From: JAZDOK01 sp043798715
GTDB lineage: Bacteria > Vulcanimicrobiota > JAZDOK01
Direction of reading: 5' to 3'
NCBI GenBank assembly: GCA_043798715.1
Contig: JAZDOK010000100.1
Span: 62,001-126,000 of the forward strand
Length of the DNA stretch: 64,000 nt
Below the pieces are notes generated by a model. That model made no database searches. It was not told where the DNA came from and saw only the letters and a list, made by a program, of their open reading frames with translations. Position numbers and translations under genes: made by a program. Positions within the stretch are counted from its first letter, which is position 1; each line of letters starts with the position of its first letter. Shown piece after piece: positions 22,645-32,468 of the stretch.

Positions 22645-24645
22645 TCAGATCAGATCCAGCGGGTCCACGTCCACGCTCACCGCGACGCCGACCAGGGGGA
22701 GATCCCACAGCGTACTTCTCAGAATCCGGACGGCCTCGTCTATTTTTCCGCTTCTAAGAAGCAGGTGCCAGCGGGATTTGGAGCGGAGTTTCAAAAGGGG
22801 GCAGGGAGCGGGACCCAAAATATCTGTCTTCGGTCCGAGGCCCGCGCGGGTCATTTTTTTCGCCAATAGGAGGGCCGCCTTTTCGACCTCCGTCTCATTG
22901 GCCCCGCTGAAAAGAACCCGGGCCAGGTGCTTAAACGGCGGGTAGCCCAGCTCTTTTCGGCTCAGGATTTCCGTGTTATAGAAGAGGCGCTCCTCTCCGG
23001 TGGCGACGGCGCGGATGGCGGGGTGTTCGGGGAGGCAGGTCTGGATTAGGAAGAGGCCTCGGCCATCATCTATAGCCAGGCCTTTTATCCGGCTCAAAAG
23101 TTGGTATGCCCGCTCTCCGGCCCGAAAATCCGAGAAGTTAAGCGTGGTGTCAGCAAAGAGCATCGCCGCCAGTTCCACCCGGGGGAAGTTCGGGAGGCGG
23201 CAGGCCCCCTGGGTTCCGATGAGCACCCGGCAATCCCCTCTCACAAAATCAAAAAATCCGCTCCGGGCCGCCTCCTCGCCGGAGGCGTCGCTGTCCCAGC
23301 GGGTCGCGGGAATCCCGGGAAAGAGGGTGGAAAAGGCCTCCATGATTTTCTGGGTCCCGCTTCCGAGGGTTTTTAAGGAAGAGGAGGCGCAGGAGGGGCA
23401 GGTGTCGGGCGCCTCCTCCGAACGGGAGCAATAGTGGCAGGTGAGGCGCCGCCCAGACCGGTGGAAGGCGAGGCTGATGCTGCAGCGCGGACAGCGGAAT
23501 ATGAAGCCGCAGTCGGGGCACTGAAGGGAGGAGGAAAACCCCCGCCGGTTGATGAAGAGCGCCGCCCGGCCGCCCAGATCGAGAGTCTCCCTGAGGCGCC
23601 GGATGAGGGTCCCCCCCAGGAGCCCCCGGCTCCTTCTCTTCCACTCCTCGCGCATGTCCACCACCAGAACCTCGGGGGGGCTGACGCTTTCGATCTCCGG
23701 ATCGCTTGCGCGGAAGAGGCCCTTCCGGGCGGCGTAGTAGCTCTCCACCGATGGGGAGGCGCTTCCCAGGAGGATGGCGGCCCCGTGGTGGCGGGCCCTC
23801 CGGAAGGCCACCTGGCGGGCGTGGTAGCGCGGGGATTTTTCCTGCTTGTAGCCCGAATCCTGCTCCTCTTCGAGGATGATGAGCCCGATGTTTTTTAAAG
23901 GGGCGAAGACGGCCGAGCGCGTTCCGCTCACCACCCTCACCTCCCCGGCTCTTATCCTGAGCCAGCGCTCGAATCTTTCGCGGGGCGGAAGAGCCGAGTG
24001 GAGTGGCAGGGCCGGGAAAAAGTCGGGAAGAAGGGAGGACTCGGGCGTCAGGAAGATTACCTCTCTTCCCGCCTCCAGGCAAATCCGGATGGCCCGCCGG
24101 TAGAGGGCCATCCGCTTATCGGTAGAGGAGAGGTGAAGGAGGAAGGTTCTGGTCTTCTTTTCTTCGATGCTGTCCCTGATCTCCGTCAGGAAGGGATCGT
24201 ATTCCTCCGGAAGGGGTTCATCGGCAGGAACACCCTGGGAGATTTCCTCCGCCGGGGCGGCGGGTGACAGGGGATCGGCCTTTTTTCTTTTTCTGGTGAG
24301 GGCCGTTCGCACCGGCCGGGGAAGAATGGAGTTTAAGCTCTCGATGAAGGTGGAGCAGTAATAATCGCTCATCCACTTTGCCAGTGGAAGCATCTCCGCT
24401 CCGGAGAAAAGTTCAGGATCCAGGATTTCTCCGATGGGGAGGACTTCCCCGGAAAAATCACCGGGCGTCTGGGAAAGTCCCACTACGTATCCCGGCAGGC
24501 TGCGCCGGCGGAAGGGCACCCGCACCAGGGCCCCCTCCCGGAGAGACTCCGACAACTCAGGGGGCACCCGGTAGGTAAAGGGGTGATCCACCTTTCTTCC
24601 GCTGACGGAGACGATCACCTGTGCGAAGATTTCTGTTTGGTTCAT
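22645..24645 (-). CDS. priA: Primosomal protein N' (PriA), ATPase motifs degenerate
   Basis: A 666-residue protein clearly homologous to PriA through the N-terminal DNA-binding domain (FAQVIVSVSGRKVDHPFTY), the helicase fold (LGSASPSVESYYAA, DFRAGERAYQLLSRI, ELGYPPFKHLARV) and four CxxC zinc pairs (Cys376/379, 385/388, 403/406, 416/419). The catalytic motifs are gone: Walker A GVTGSGKTEVY is LSSTDKRMALY (172-182), DEEH is EEEQ (259-262), motif V GTQMIAKG is GTQGACRL, and GRAGR is GLAIDDG (522-528). It should bind forks and load partners but not unwind DNA. Actinobacterial PriA is a known parallel. It follows the diguanylate cyclase gene by one base. Confidence 0.9.
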   Translation of the reverse strand: MNQTEIFAQVIVSVSGRKVDHPFTYRVPPELSESLREGALVRVPFRRRSLPGYVVGLSQTPGDFSGEVLPIGEILDPELFSGAEMLPLAKWMSDYYCSTFIESLNSILPRPVRTALTRKRKKADPLSPAAPAEEISQGVPADEPLPEEYDPFLTEIRDSIEEKKTRTFLLHLSSTDKRMALYRRAIRICLEAGREVIFLTPESSLLPDFFPALPLHSALPPRERFERWLRIRAGEVRVVSGTRSAVFAPLKNIGLIILEEEQDSGYKQEKSPRYHARQVAFRRARHHGAAILLGSASPSVESYYAARKGLFRASDPEIESVSPPEVLVVDMREEWKRRSRGLLGGTLIRRLRETLDLGGRAALFINRRGFSSSLQCPDCGFIFRCPRCSISLAFHRSGRRLTCHYCSRSEEAPDTCPSCASSSLKTLGSGTQKIMEAFSTLFPGIPATRWDSDASGEEAARSGFFDFVRGDCRVLIGTQGACRLPNFPRVELAAMLFADTTLNFSDFRAGERAYQLLSRIKGLAIDDGRGLFLIQTCLPEHPAIRAVATGEERLFYNTEILSRKELGYPPFKHLARVLFSGANETEVEKAALLLAKKMTRAGLGPKTDILGPAPCPLLKLRSKSRWHLLLRSGKIDEAVRILRSTLWDLPLVGVAVSVDVDPLDLI

Positions 24646-24646
24646 C

Positions 24647-25825
24647 TTAAGTGGCGGAGTGGGTCTTTTCGCCGCTCAGGCAGACCCTGTTCCGTCCCTG
24701 TTGTTTGGCCCGGTAGAGGGCGCTGTCCGCTTTTTCAATCAGTTCCTCCGGCGTGGCGGCCTCGGTTGGGTAGGAGGCCAGACCTAAACTGGCAGTCAAC
24801 ATTAATTCGAATTCACCTCCGGGGCCGGGGAACGGGTGCTCGGCTATCCTGAGACATAGGCGCTCAGCCAGAGCCTTTGCGTCGTCGGAGCTCGTCTCGG
24901 GCAGAATGAGGGCAAATTCCTCCCCGCCGTAGCGGGCCGCCACGTCAACCGCCCGTCCGGAGTTTTTAAAAAGTTCTGAAAATTCCCGCAGGATGGTATC
25001 GCCGCAGGGATGGCCATGGGAATCGTTGATTTTTTTAAAATGGTCAATATCCGCCATGATGAGGCTCATGGGGTGGTGATAGCGCTCAGCTCGCTTAATT
25101 TCCTCCAGCAGCCTCTGGAAGAAATAGCGGCGGTTGTAGAGCCCGGTGAGGGAATCCGTGATAGACATTTCAGTTAAGGAGAGATTCTGGTCCTCCAGGG
25201 TCTCCACCATTTTTTCCAGCTCCCTGCCTCTAAACTGAAGGAAGATATGAAGGTATCCGCCCAGCCAGGTTATCCCGTAGAGCACGATGAGAAGCTGAAA
25301 GACGGAGAAAAGGATCGCCTCCATGTCCCAGAAGCGGTAGGCGCTGATTGGCTCCGGAACGTGTGGCAGAACGCCTAGCGACTCGAGGAGGAGAAGCAGA
25401 AAGTAGGTCATCCAGGCGAGGCTGGCCTCCAGGTAACAGTCTTCCTGGGGCATGAGGAAGTTGGAGACGAGGACTTCGAGCACGAAGAGAAAGGTGTAGA
25501 AGCTGTTGATTCCCCCCGTGAAATGCACCAGCGCGGAGATGAGGAGGAGATTGAACACGGACTGAAAATGTTTGAAGAATCTAATTAGCACCCGCCTCTT
25601 GAGGGCAATGCGGTAGAGGAGGCGGAAGGCAAAGCCGTAATAGACGATACAGACGGCGAAAAGGATGAGGCTCTCCCGCAAGGGGACCCCCGCGGAAAGC
25701 TGGGGGGAACTGAAGATCGCCAGGGTCATCACCGCGATTAGAGTGATGCCGCGAATGAGCTCCATGTGGGCCATCCAGGCGTTCTTCCGGTAGTCTTCCC
25801 CCTTCTGTTCAGCCTTAAGAGCCAC
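24647..25825 (-). CDS. Membrane diguanylate cyclase (GGDEF)
   Basis: A 392-residue protein with about six transmembrane helices in the first 195 residues, a short coiled linker (RGRELEKMVETLEDQNLSL) and a GGDEF domain. The active site is GGEEF at 300-304, with the metal/substrate residues in DIDHFKKINDSHGHPCGD. An RxxD inhibitory site (RAVD, 291-294) lies five residues before it, so product feedback by c-di-GMP is expected. The start is GTG at 25825, directly after the stop of the OPT gene; its stop is one base from priA. No degradative EAL domain is encoded nearby. Confidence 0.9.
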   Translation of the reverse strand: MALKAEQKGEDYRKNAWMAHMELIRGITLIAVMTLAIFSSPQLSAGVPLRESLILFAVCIVYYGFAFRLLYRIALKRRVLIRFFKHFQSVFNLLLISALVHFTGGINSFYTFLFVLEVLVSNFLMPQEDCYLEASLAWMTYFLLLLLESLGVLPHVPEPISAYRFWDMEAILFSVFQLLIVLYGITWLGGYLHIFLQFRGRELEKMVETLEDQNLSLTEMSITDSLTGLYNRRYFFQRLLEEIKRAERYHHPMSLIMADIDHFKKINDSHGHPCGDTILREFSELFKNSGRAVDVAARYGGEEFALILPETSSDDAKALAERLCLRIAEHPFPGPGGEFELMLTASLGLASYPTEAATPEELIEKADSALYRAKQQGRNRVCLSGEKTHSAT

Positions 25826-27847
25826 CTAATTCTCCAGCTTGACCGAATAGTCGGGGCCGCCTTTCTTGAGACCGGCCAGGGGGAAGTAGATCAGGATGAG
25901 AGCGATCACGGGAATAAAGAGCAGGCCCACCAGTGGATTGTCTCCCCACACCCGGAAGAGGGATGAGAGGGCGGGCAGCTTTTCCTTGAGAACGAAAAGG
26001 GCGGCCAGGAACACCCCGATGATTGCCTCGCCGGCCACCATCCCCGAGGCGATCAGGGTCCCCAGGTTTTCGGTCCGGATGACATCGGGGGCCTTAAGAT
26101 GCCTCTTTTCCATGATACTCTGGAGCACCCACTTGGTCAGGCCTCCGAGAAAGATGGCCGTCGTCGTGTTGAAAGGCAGATACATCCCCACGGCGATCAG
26201 CATTGGGGAGGGCGCCTTGACTATGACCAGGCCTATACCCAAGGCCACCCCGATTAGAACTAGAGGCCAGGGCATCTGCCCTCCCACTATCCCCTTGGCC
26301 ATCAGGGCCATAAGGCCCGCCTGCGGCGCGGGAAGGCTCTCGCCCCCCAGGCCGCCCGGAGTGCCGACGTGCAGCCAGTGGATGGGGAAGAAGAGAAAGA
26401 ATGAGACCATGACGACACTGATGAGGACCACGATCTCCATTTTCCAGGGCGTCCCGCCGATGATCTGTCCAACCTTGAGGTCCTGGATCATGTCCCCCGC
26501 CATGGAGGAGGAACAGCAGATGACCGCCGCCGTGGCCAGGGCCGCGGCCACTCCCTCCGGGCCCTTGATTCCCATGACGACCATTACCAGGGCCGCGATG
26601 ATGAGAGTCGAAAGGGCCAGCCCCGAGATGGGTTGATTGGAGCCTCCGATGAGCCCCACCAGGTACCCTCCCACCGCCGAGAATAAAAAGCCGGTAATGA
26701 TCATGATGATGGTGGCCGCCAGGGAGCCGCCGACGCTATGGGAGTAATACTGGTAGAGAAAATACATGGGCACGATCATGGCCACGATGCCCAGGACGAT
26801 CCAGAGAATGGGAAGGTCTTTTTCGAGGCGGTTTTGCGCGGCCTTCTGTTCCCTGGCAGCCCGCATGTCCTCCAGCGCCCGGAAGAAGCCGGAGAAGAGG
26901 GATTTGCGCATCTTCCAGAGGGTATAGACCGCCCCGACGAGCATGGTCCCCACGGCCAGCGGGCGGATGGTCGAGGCCCAGACTGCCTGCCCTATTGTTA
27001 TGTAGTCCACGCTTTCGGATACTGCCACGTTTTCAAGACCGACGTTGAAGAAGAGGGCCAGGGGAATGAGGACGAACCAGGAGAGGATCCCCCCGAACCA
27101 GTTGATCGCGGACAGTTCCGGCCCGATGATATAGCCGACGCCGATTAAGGCGGGGGAGACCAGGGGAGACTGGAATACGATACCGCCTTTCTGCAGGAGA
27201 GCCTCTCCGAGGGGTTTCCCCTCGCGGACGAGCTGTATGGTGGAGGGTTTAAAGGGTAAAAACCGGGTGAAAGAATCGGCGAAGATCTTAATCCCGTTTT
27301 CGTTTTTGAAGAATTCGAGGACGGCGGCGAATCCCATGGCCCCGAATACGTACTTGGCGCCGCTCTCGCCTTTCTGGCCGGCTTTAACGATCTCTGAACA
27401 GGCGACGCTTTCGGGGAAGGGCAGGGAATAGTCCTCGCAGAGAGCCCGGCGGAAAAAGATCACGAAGAGGACGCCGATGATGCCGCCGATGAGCATGATC
27501 ATGGTGCAGTCCCAGTAGCGGAGCTCTGTCCAGACTCCCGCCATGAAAAAAGCGGGAAGCGTGAAGATGGCTCCGGCCACCAGGGCCTCGCCCACCGCGG
27601 CGGTGGTTCGGGTGATGTTTTCCTCCAGGATCGAACCCCGAAGCGGCCTCAGAATGGCCATGGCGATGACCGCCGCCGGGAAGGTGGCCGAGACGGTCAT
27701 TCCGGCCTTCATCCCGACGTAGGCGTTGGCGGCTCCCAGAATGGCCGCGAAGATGAGGCCGAAGAAAAGGGCCTTCCAGGTCAGTTCCGGCAGGTTGCTC
27801 TCAGCCGGAACATAGGGGACGAAACCGGGTTTTTTCTCGTCTTTCAT
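25826..27847 (-). CDS. OPT-family oligopeptide transporter (copy 1)
   Basis: A 673-residue polytopic membrane protein with about 15-16 helices. OPT hallmarks are visible: ELTWKALFFGLIFAAILGAANAYVGMKAGMTVSATFPAAV at the N-terminus (in pieces), GGSNQPISGLALST in the middle, and GDMIQDLKVGQIIGGTPWKM. The family imports peptides or metal chelates with protons. It starts at ATG 27847, 130 bp from the divergent copy 2, so the two share one regulatory gap. Downstream genes on this strand are the diguanylate cyclase and priA, with no spacing. Confidence 0.9.
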   Translation of the reverse strand: MKDEKKPGFVPYVPAESNLPELTWKALFFGLIFAAILGAANAYVGMKAGMTVSATFPAAVIAMAILRPLRGSILEENITRTTAAVGEALVAGAIFTLPAFFMAGVWTELRYWDCTMIMLIGGIIGVLFVIFFRRALCEDYSLPFPESVACSEIVKAGQKGESGAKYVFGAMGFAAVLEFFKNENGIKIFADSFTRFLPFKPSTIQLVREGKPLGEALLQKGGIVFQSPLVSPALIGVGYIIGPELSAINWFGGILSWFVLIPLALFFNVGLENVAVSESVDYITIGQAVWASTIRPLAVGTMLVGAVYTLWKMRKSLFSGFFRALEDMRAAREQKAAQNRLEKDLPILWIVLGIVAMIVPMYFLYQYYSHSVGGSLAATIIMIITGFLFSAVGGYLVGLIGGSNQPISGLALSTLIIAALVMVVMGIKGPEGVAAALATAAVICCSSSMAGDMIQDLKVGQIIGGTPWKMEIVVLISVVMVSFFLFFPIHWLHVGTPGGLGGESLPAPQAGLMALMAKGIVGGQMPWPLVLIGVALGIGLVIVKAPSPMLIAVGMYLPFNTTTAIFLGGLTKWVLQSIMEKRHLKAPDVIRTENLGTLIASGMVAGEAIIGVFLAALFVLKEKLPALSSLFRVWGDNPLVGLLFIPVIALILIYFPLAGLKKGGPDYSVKLEN

Positions 27848-27977
27848 GCGGTTTTATTCTCTACCGTCTCTCATTTACCTCTTCTCTCCACAAGGAAAGA
27901 TTTTTCTTTCGTCGTATTATCTAAAAAAGCCGGCGGCGAAAATTTTCGGCTGACAGTTCATTATTAAGGAGTGTGTC

Positions 27978-29954
27978 ATGGCAGAAAAAACATACGTTCC
28001 CTACGTCCCGTCCCAGACCGACATGAAGGAGTTCACTTTCCGGGCGCTTTTTATCGGGCTTATCCTCTGTGTGATTCTGGGGGCCGCCAATGCCTATCTC
28101 GGCTTAAGGGCCGGGATGACGATTGCGGCGACCTACCCGGCGGCGGTCATCGGGATGGCCGTGCTCCGGCTTTTTAAGGGCTCCATCCTGGAGGAGAACA
28201 TCGCCCGTACCGTCGGCTCCATCGGCGAGTCCGTGGCCGCCGGGGCCATCTTCACCATTCCCGCCTTCCTCCTCTCCGGAGTCTGGGATGATTTCACCAT
28301 GAAGAATTACCTGGCGGCCACCTTCATCATGGCCGTCGGCGGCGTGCTGGGCATCCTCTTTGTGACTGTTCTGCGCCGGGCCATGGTGGAGGACGTGGAC
28401 CTGCCATACCCCGAATCGGTGGCCGCCGCCGAGATCCACAAGGCGGGGCAGTCCGAGGGCAAGGGCGCCAGCTATCTTTTCGGGGCCATGGGCATCGGCG
28501 CACTCATCTTTTCCCTCGGCAAACTGGCCATCTTTTCCCCGAAATGGGAAAAGCTGATAAACCTGGGACAGAAAAGCATCAACCTTAAGGACACGACCAT
28601 CTCTGCAGGGGGCGCCTCCTCCCTGGTGATGGCCCCCGAAATAAGTCCCGCTTACATGGGCGTCGGCTATATTATCGGGCCGCAACTGGCCGCTCTTAAC
28701 TTCAGCGGGGGGCTTCTTTCCTGGGGTCTCTTTGTTCCGCTTCTCATGTATTTCCTGGGGCCGCAACTGGCCGCCAGTCTCGGAACGGCTGACTGGGCCA
28801 CCCTCTCCGTCGCCGTCTGGAAAAATATTGTGCGCCCCATCGCCATCGGGGCCATGCTCACTTCCGCCTGCTTCACTCTCTATAAAATGAGAAACAGCCT
28901 CATTACCGGCCTCAAGCGGGCCGTGGCCGATGTCGTGAAATCCGCCTCCTCCAGCAAGGACACGGACCGGCTGGAAAAAGACATGAGCTTCAAATTTGTG
29001 GCGCCGGCCATACTTCTTACAGGCGTGGCCACTTTCTTTCTGTACTACTACTTCAGCAAGAGTCTCATGCCCGCTCTGGTCGCCACGTTCGTCATGATAG
29101 TGGCGGGATTCTTCTTCGCCGCGGTTTCCGGCTACCTGGTCGGGATCATCGGCTCCTCCAGCAACCCCATCAGCGGTCTGACCATCTCTGCCATCCTGAT
29201 TTCGGGTCTTCTCCTCGTCGCAGTCGGAATGTACAAGGACCCCAACGGGGTGGCCGCCGTCCTGGGGGTGGCGGCCGTGGTATGCGTCTCGGCGGCGGTC
29301 GCCGGAGAGATGCTACAGGATCTCAAAGTGGGACACATCCTGGGGGGCACGCCCTGGAAGATGCAGGTGGGGGACCTCATCGGTGTCCTGGCTGCTTCGG
29401 CGGTCATGTTCTTCCCGCTTCTGGTCCTTCATCAGGGGGACATCAAGGCCGGCGGCACCGGCTTCGGCGGAGCGGCCCTTCCGGCACCTCAGGCGGGGGC
29501 CATGGCGGCTCTTTCCCAGGGAATTATCCAGGGAAACATCTCCTGGGAACTTATCATCATAGGGATCGTCCTGGCGCTCGCCATGATTCTCACCAACGTG
29601 AAGAGCCCCATGGTGGTTTCGGTGGGGATGTATCTGCCCTTTGAAACCTCCGCCGCCATCTTCGTGGGCGGCGTCATTCGTCTCATCGCCGACTCCCTGG
29701 CCAACCGCAAGGGCTTTGACGGCGGACAGAAGCAGCGCCTGGAGAACAACGGCACTCTGATCGCCTCCGGACTCATCGCGGGAGAAGCCCTCATCGGGCT
29801 GGTCTTTGCGGCCTTGGCATTCTTCGAAGTAAAAGTGCCCCTGCTGATGGATAATCCTTCATACCTATGGGGCCTGCTCATTGTAGCTGCCGTGGCATTA
29901 ATGCTGATTTACTACCCGCTCAAAAACGCCGGGTCTCCGGCTGAAAAAACTTAA
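27978..29954 (+). CDS. OPT-family oligopeptide transporter (copy 2)
   Basis: A 658-residue paralogue of the divergent gene, with the same landmarks: EFTFRALFIGLILCVILGAAN, GSSSNPISGLTISA, GEMLQDLKVGHILGGTPWKMQ and SPMVVSVGMYLPFETSAAIFVGG. About 15-16 transmembrane helices. ATG 27978 follows AAGGAG. It ends at a strong terminator, so it is probably a single-gene unit. Sequence divergence from copy 1 across the pore helices suggests a different substrate range rather than a recent duplication. Confidence 0.9.
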   Translation: MAEKTYVPYVPSQTDMKEFTFRALFIGLILCVILGAANAYLGLRAGMTIAATYPAAVIGMAVLRLFKGSILEENIARTVGSIGESVAAGAIFTIPAFLLSGVWDDFTMKNYLAATFIMAVGGVLGILFVTVLRRAMVEDVDLPYPESVAAAEIHKAGQSEGKGASYLFGAMGIGALIFSLGKLAIFSPKWEKLINLGQKSINLKDTTISAGGASSLVMAPEISPAYMGVGYIIGPQLAALNFSGGLLSWGLFVPLLMYFLGPQLAASLGTADWATLSVAVWKNIVRPIAIGAMLTSACFTLYKMRNSLITGLKRAVADVVKSASSSKDTDRLEKDMSFKFVAPAILLTGVATFFLYYYFSKSLMPALVATFVMIVAGFFFAAVSGYLVGIIGSSSNPISGLTISAILISGLLLVAVGMYKDPNGVAAVLGVAAVVCVSAAVAGEMLQDLKVGHILGGTPWKMQVGDLIGVLAASAVMFFPLLVLHQGDIKAGGTGFGGAALPAPQAGAMAALSQGIIQGNISWELIIIGIVLALAMILTNVKSPMVVSVGMYLPFETSAAIFVGGVIRLIADSLANRKGFDGGQKQRLENNGTLIASGLIAGEALIGLVFAALAFFEVKVPLLMDNPSYLWGLLIVAAVALMLIYYPLKNAGSPAEKT

Positions 29955-29976
29955 GATATTGTTTGAAATGACCTGA

Positions 29977-30010
29977 GAAAACGGGGGGCTCCTGGCTCCC
30001 CGTTTTGTTT
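29977..30010 (+). terminator. Rho-independent terminator after OPT copy 2
   Basis: AAAACGGGG, a GC-rich loop and CCCCGTTTTGTTTT; the stem can extend through GC/GC. It separates the transporter from ftsK. Confidence 0.85.
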
Positions 30011-30077
30011 TATCTGACCACACCGGAGCGGCGGCCGGCCTGTAGGGTTTTCTTTTTCATTAGCGAATAGAGGCTTT

Positions 30078-32468
30078 ATGCGCAAAGGCAGAAGAAATGT
30101 AAGGAAGAAAGAAAAACAGCCGCCCTATAAAGTGCCTGTTTACGGGGTCAAGGCCGGGACGCCCTGGAACGAGCTGGCGGCGGTCTTCTTTCTGGCTGTC
30201 GGAATTTTTTTCCTCGTAAGCCTGCATTTTCCCGGGATTGCCGGTTCGGCGGGTCATGCTCTAAACAGATCCCTGGGAGATCTGCTGGGCTGGTCGGCCT
30301 ACTTCCTCCCCTGGTGCCTGCTTCTCCTGGCGCTGGAACTGTTCACCCTTCCCTCCCCTCTCTTCATGGCCGGACTCCTGGCGGCACTGTTGATCTTTAT
30401 ACTGGATGCCTCCGTCTTTTTCCAGATCTTCACCGGCCGCAATGACGCCGGAGGATTGGTGGGCCAGGCCATGACGGCGCTCCTTAAGCCCTCCCTGGGG
30501 CTGGCCGGCCTCTATATCCTGACGCTGACCGTGGCCCTGCTTGACCTTCTGGCCATCACCAAGCTATCCTTGAAAGACGTCTTTGAGAGCTTTCTTATCT
30601 GGATAAAAAGGGTGATGCCGGAAAAAATGTCCTCCGAAGAAACTTCAGATGAGGAAAAAGCTCCCGATTATTCGAGTCTCTATGCCTGGCAGCCGGAAGA
30701 TGATTTTGAAGAACTGCCTCTCTACCCCGACTACAAGAACTTCATGAAGGAGGTTCCCTACCGGGGAGAAGAGAGGCCGCTTTCTCAGGAACAGGTGGAA
30801 GAGACGGTAATGACGCCGCCCGCCGTGGCCGAACAGCCGCCGGTGGAAGCAATGAGTCCGTCCCCCGTAGACAGCCCGCTTTCCGTGGAGAGCCCGCTCA
30901 CGTCGCTCATCCCGGAAGACACAGAGCAACTCTCCTTCTTCCCGGTGGAATCCGCCCCACCTCCAAAGAAAGAGACGCGCAAGGGCAGCCGCCTGCCACA
31001 CTATACAGCTCCCAATTTAAACATCTTCAATGTTTCCAGCGAGGAGGAAAAGAAAAAAAAGGCGCCCGAGGATTATTCAGAAGTGCTGGTGGACGCCCTT
31101 CACAGTTTCGGTGTCGATGCCCGGGTCATCAACATCATGCGGGGCCCCACGGTCACCCGCTATGAGCTGCAATTGGCCCGCGGCACAAAGATCAGCAAGG
31201 TAAAAACACTCTCCGGGGATATCGCCATGGTACTGGCGGCCCTCTCCATCCGCATCGAAGCGCCCATCCCCGGCAAGTCCGCCATCGGCATCGAGGTGCC
31301 CAACCTCAGGATCGACCCCGTGCACATCAAAGGCATCCTTGAGAGCAAGGAATACAAAAGCGGCTCCAAACTCACGTTCGCCCTCGGCCGCGACATCACC
31401 GGGAGGCCCGTCGTCGGAGACCTGGCCAAGATGCCCCACCTGCTCATCGCCGGGGCCACCGGCTCCGGAAAGACAGTCTGTCTCAACACCATCCTCTCCA
31501 GCCTTCTCTTCCGGGCCACTCCGCTGGAGGTGCAGTTTCTGATAATTGACCCCAAGCGGGTGGAGCTCATCGCCTACGAGGGCATCCCGCACACGGTGGA
31601 CGTTGGCGAAAAAATAGAGCTGGGCGGGCATGAGGTAAGGAAAGTCGTAACCGATCCCAAGAAGGCCACCCTGATCTTAAAACTGATGACGGAGGAAATG
31701 GATCGCCGCTACGATGAGTTCGCCCAGCGGCGTTCGCGCAATATTGACGAGTTCAATCAGGAATGCCTTCGGTTAAAAGAGATGACTATGGCCCGCCTGG
31801 TAATCATCATCGACGAACTGGCCGACCTCATGATGCTGGCGGCCCGCGAGGTGGAAACCAGTATCTGCCGCCTGGCCCAACTCGGGCGGGCCTGCGGAAT
31901 TCATCTAATCGTGGCCACCCAGCGCCCCTCGGTGGATGTCATCACCGGTCTCATCAAGGCCAATATCCCTTCCCGCATCGCCTTCGCCGTGGCCTCTCAG
32001 GTGGATGCCCGCACCGTCCTGGACCGTAGTGGCGCCGAAAAGCTTTTGGGAAAGGGAGACATGCTGTACCTTCCCATTGATGCGCCTGAAGCCCGCCGCC
32101 TCCAGGGCGCCTACATAGACAAGATGGAAATTCAGAGCTTGGTCTCCTCATGGGAAGGTCAGGAAGACCCCCCCAACCTGGTCTACGTGGTCCCGCCCCT
32201 CATCGAGCAGGGGGGAACCAAGGAGGCCGGGGGCGACGATGAACTCCTCCCCGAGGCAATAAAAATCATCCTGGCCAAGGGCAAGGCCTCGGCCTCGGAC
32301 CTCCAGCGAATGCTCCTGGTCGGCTACCCCCGCGCCGGAAGGCTGATGGACATTCTTTACAAAAGAGGTGTCGTGGGTCCCCCCGACGGCTCCAAGCCCC
32401 GCAAGGTGCTGCTTTCCCCCGAGGAGCTGGAGCAACTCATCAACAGGATGGAGAAGGTGGTTAGATGA
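30078..32468 (+). CDS. ftsK: DNA translocase FtsK/SpoIIIE
   Basis: A 796-residue septal DNA pump that moves chromosome ends through the closing division site. It has four N-terminal membrane helices (residues about 33-170), a Pro/Glu-rich linker, the motor with Walker A GATGSGKTVCLN (about 458-469) and Walker B VIIIDELADLMM, the ATQRPSVDVITG segment, and a C-terminal gamma winged helix (ILAKGKASASDLQRMLLVGY, GRLMDILYKRGVVG) that reads polar DNA sites. ATG 30078 follows AGAGG. It overlaps the next gene by four bases. Confidence 0.95.
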   Translation: MRKGRRNVRKKEKQPPYKVPVYGVKAGTPWNELAAVFFLAVGIFFLVSLHFPGIAGSAGHALNRSLGDLLGWSAYFLPWCLLLLALELFTLPSPLFMAGLLAALLIFILDASVFFQIFTGRNDAGGLVGQAMTALLKPSLGLAGLYILTLTVALLDLLAITKLSLKDVFESFLIWIKRVMPEKMSSEETSDEEKAPDYSSLYAWQPEDDFEELPLYPDYKNFMKEVPYRGEERPLSQEQVEETVMTPPAVAEQPPVEAMSPSPVDSPLSVESPLTSLIPEDTEQLSFFPVESAPPPKKETRKGSRLPHYTAPNLNIFNVSSEEEKKKKAPEDYSEVLVDALHSFGVDARVINIMRGPTVTRYELQLARGTKISKVKTLSGDIAMVLAALSIRIEAPIPGKSAIGIEVPNLRIDPVHIKGILESKEYKSGSKLTFALGRDITGRPVVGDLAKMPHLLIAGATGSGKTVCLNTILSSLLFRATPLEVQFLIIDPKRVELIAYEGIPHTVDVGEKIELGGHEVRKVVTDPKKATLILKLMTEEMDRRYDEFAQRRSRNIDEFNQECLRLKEMTMARLVIIIDELADLMMLAAREVETSICRLAQLGRACGIHLIVATQRPSVDVITGLIKANIPSRIAFAVASQVDARTVLDRSGAEKLLGKGDMLYLPIDAPEARRLQGAYIDKMEIQSLVSSWEGQEDPPNLVYVVPPLIEQGGTKEAGGDDELLPEAIKIILAKGKASASDLQRMLLVGYPRAGRLMDILYKRGVVGPPDGSKPRKVLLSPEELEQLINRMEKVVR

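Noticed and set aside
23249..24082. 277-codon minus-strand frame rich in Gly, Pro and Arg
   Set aside because: Out-of-frame shadow of priA on the same strand; low-complexity composition and no start signal.
22645..24645. Frameshift or sequence error as the cause of the missing PriA motifs
   Set aside because: The frame is continuous and flanking family residues align without gaps around every altered motif, so substitution rather than frameshift is seen.
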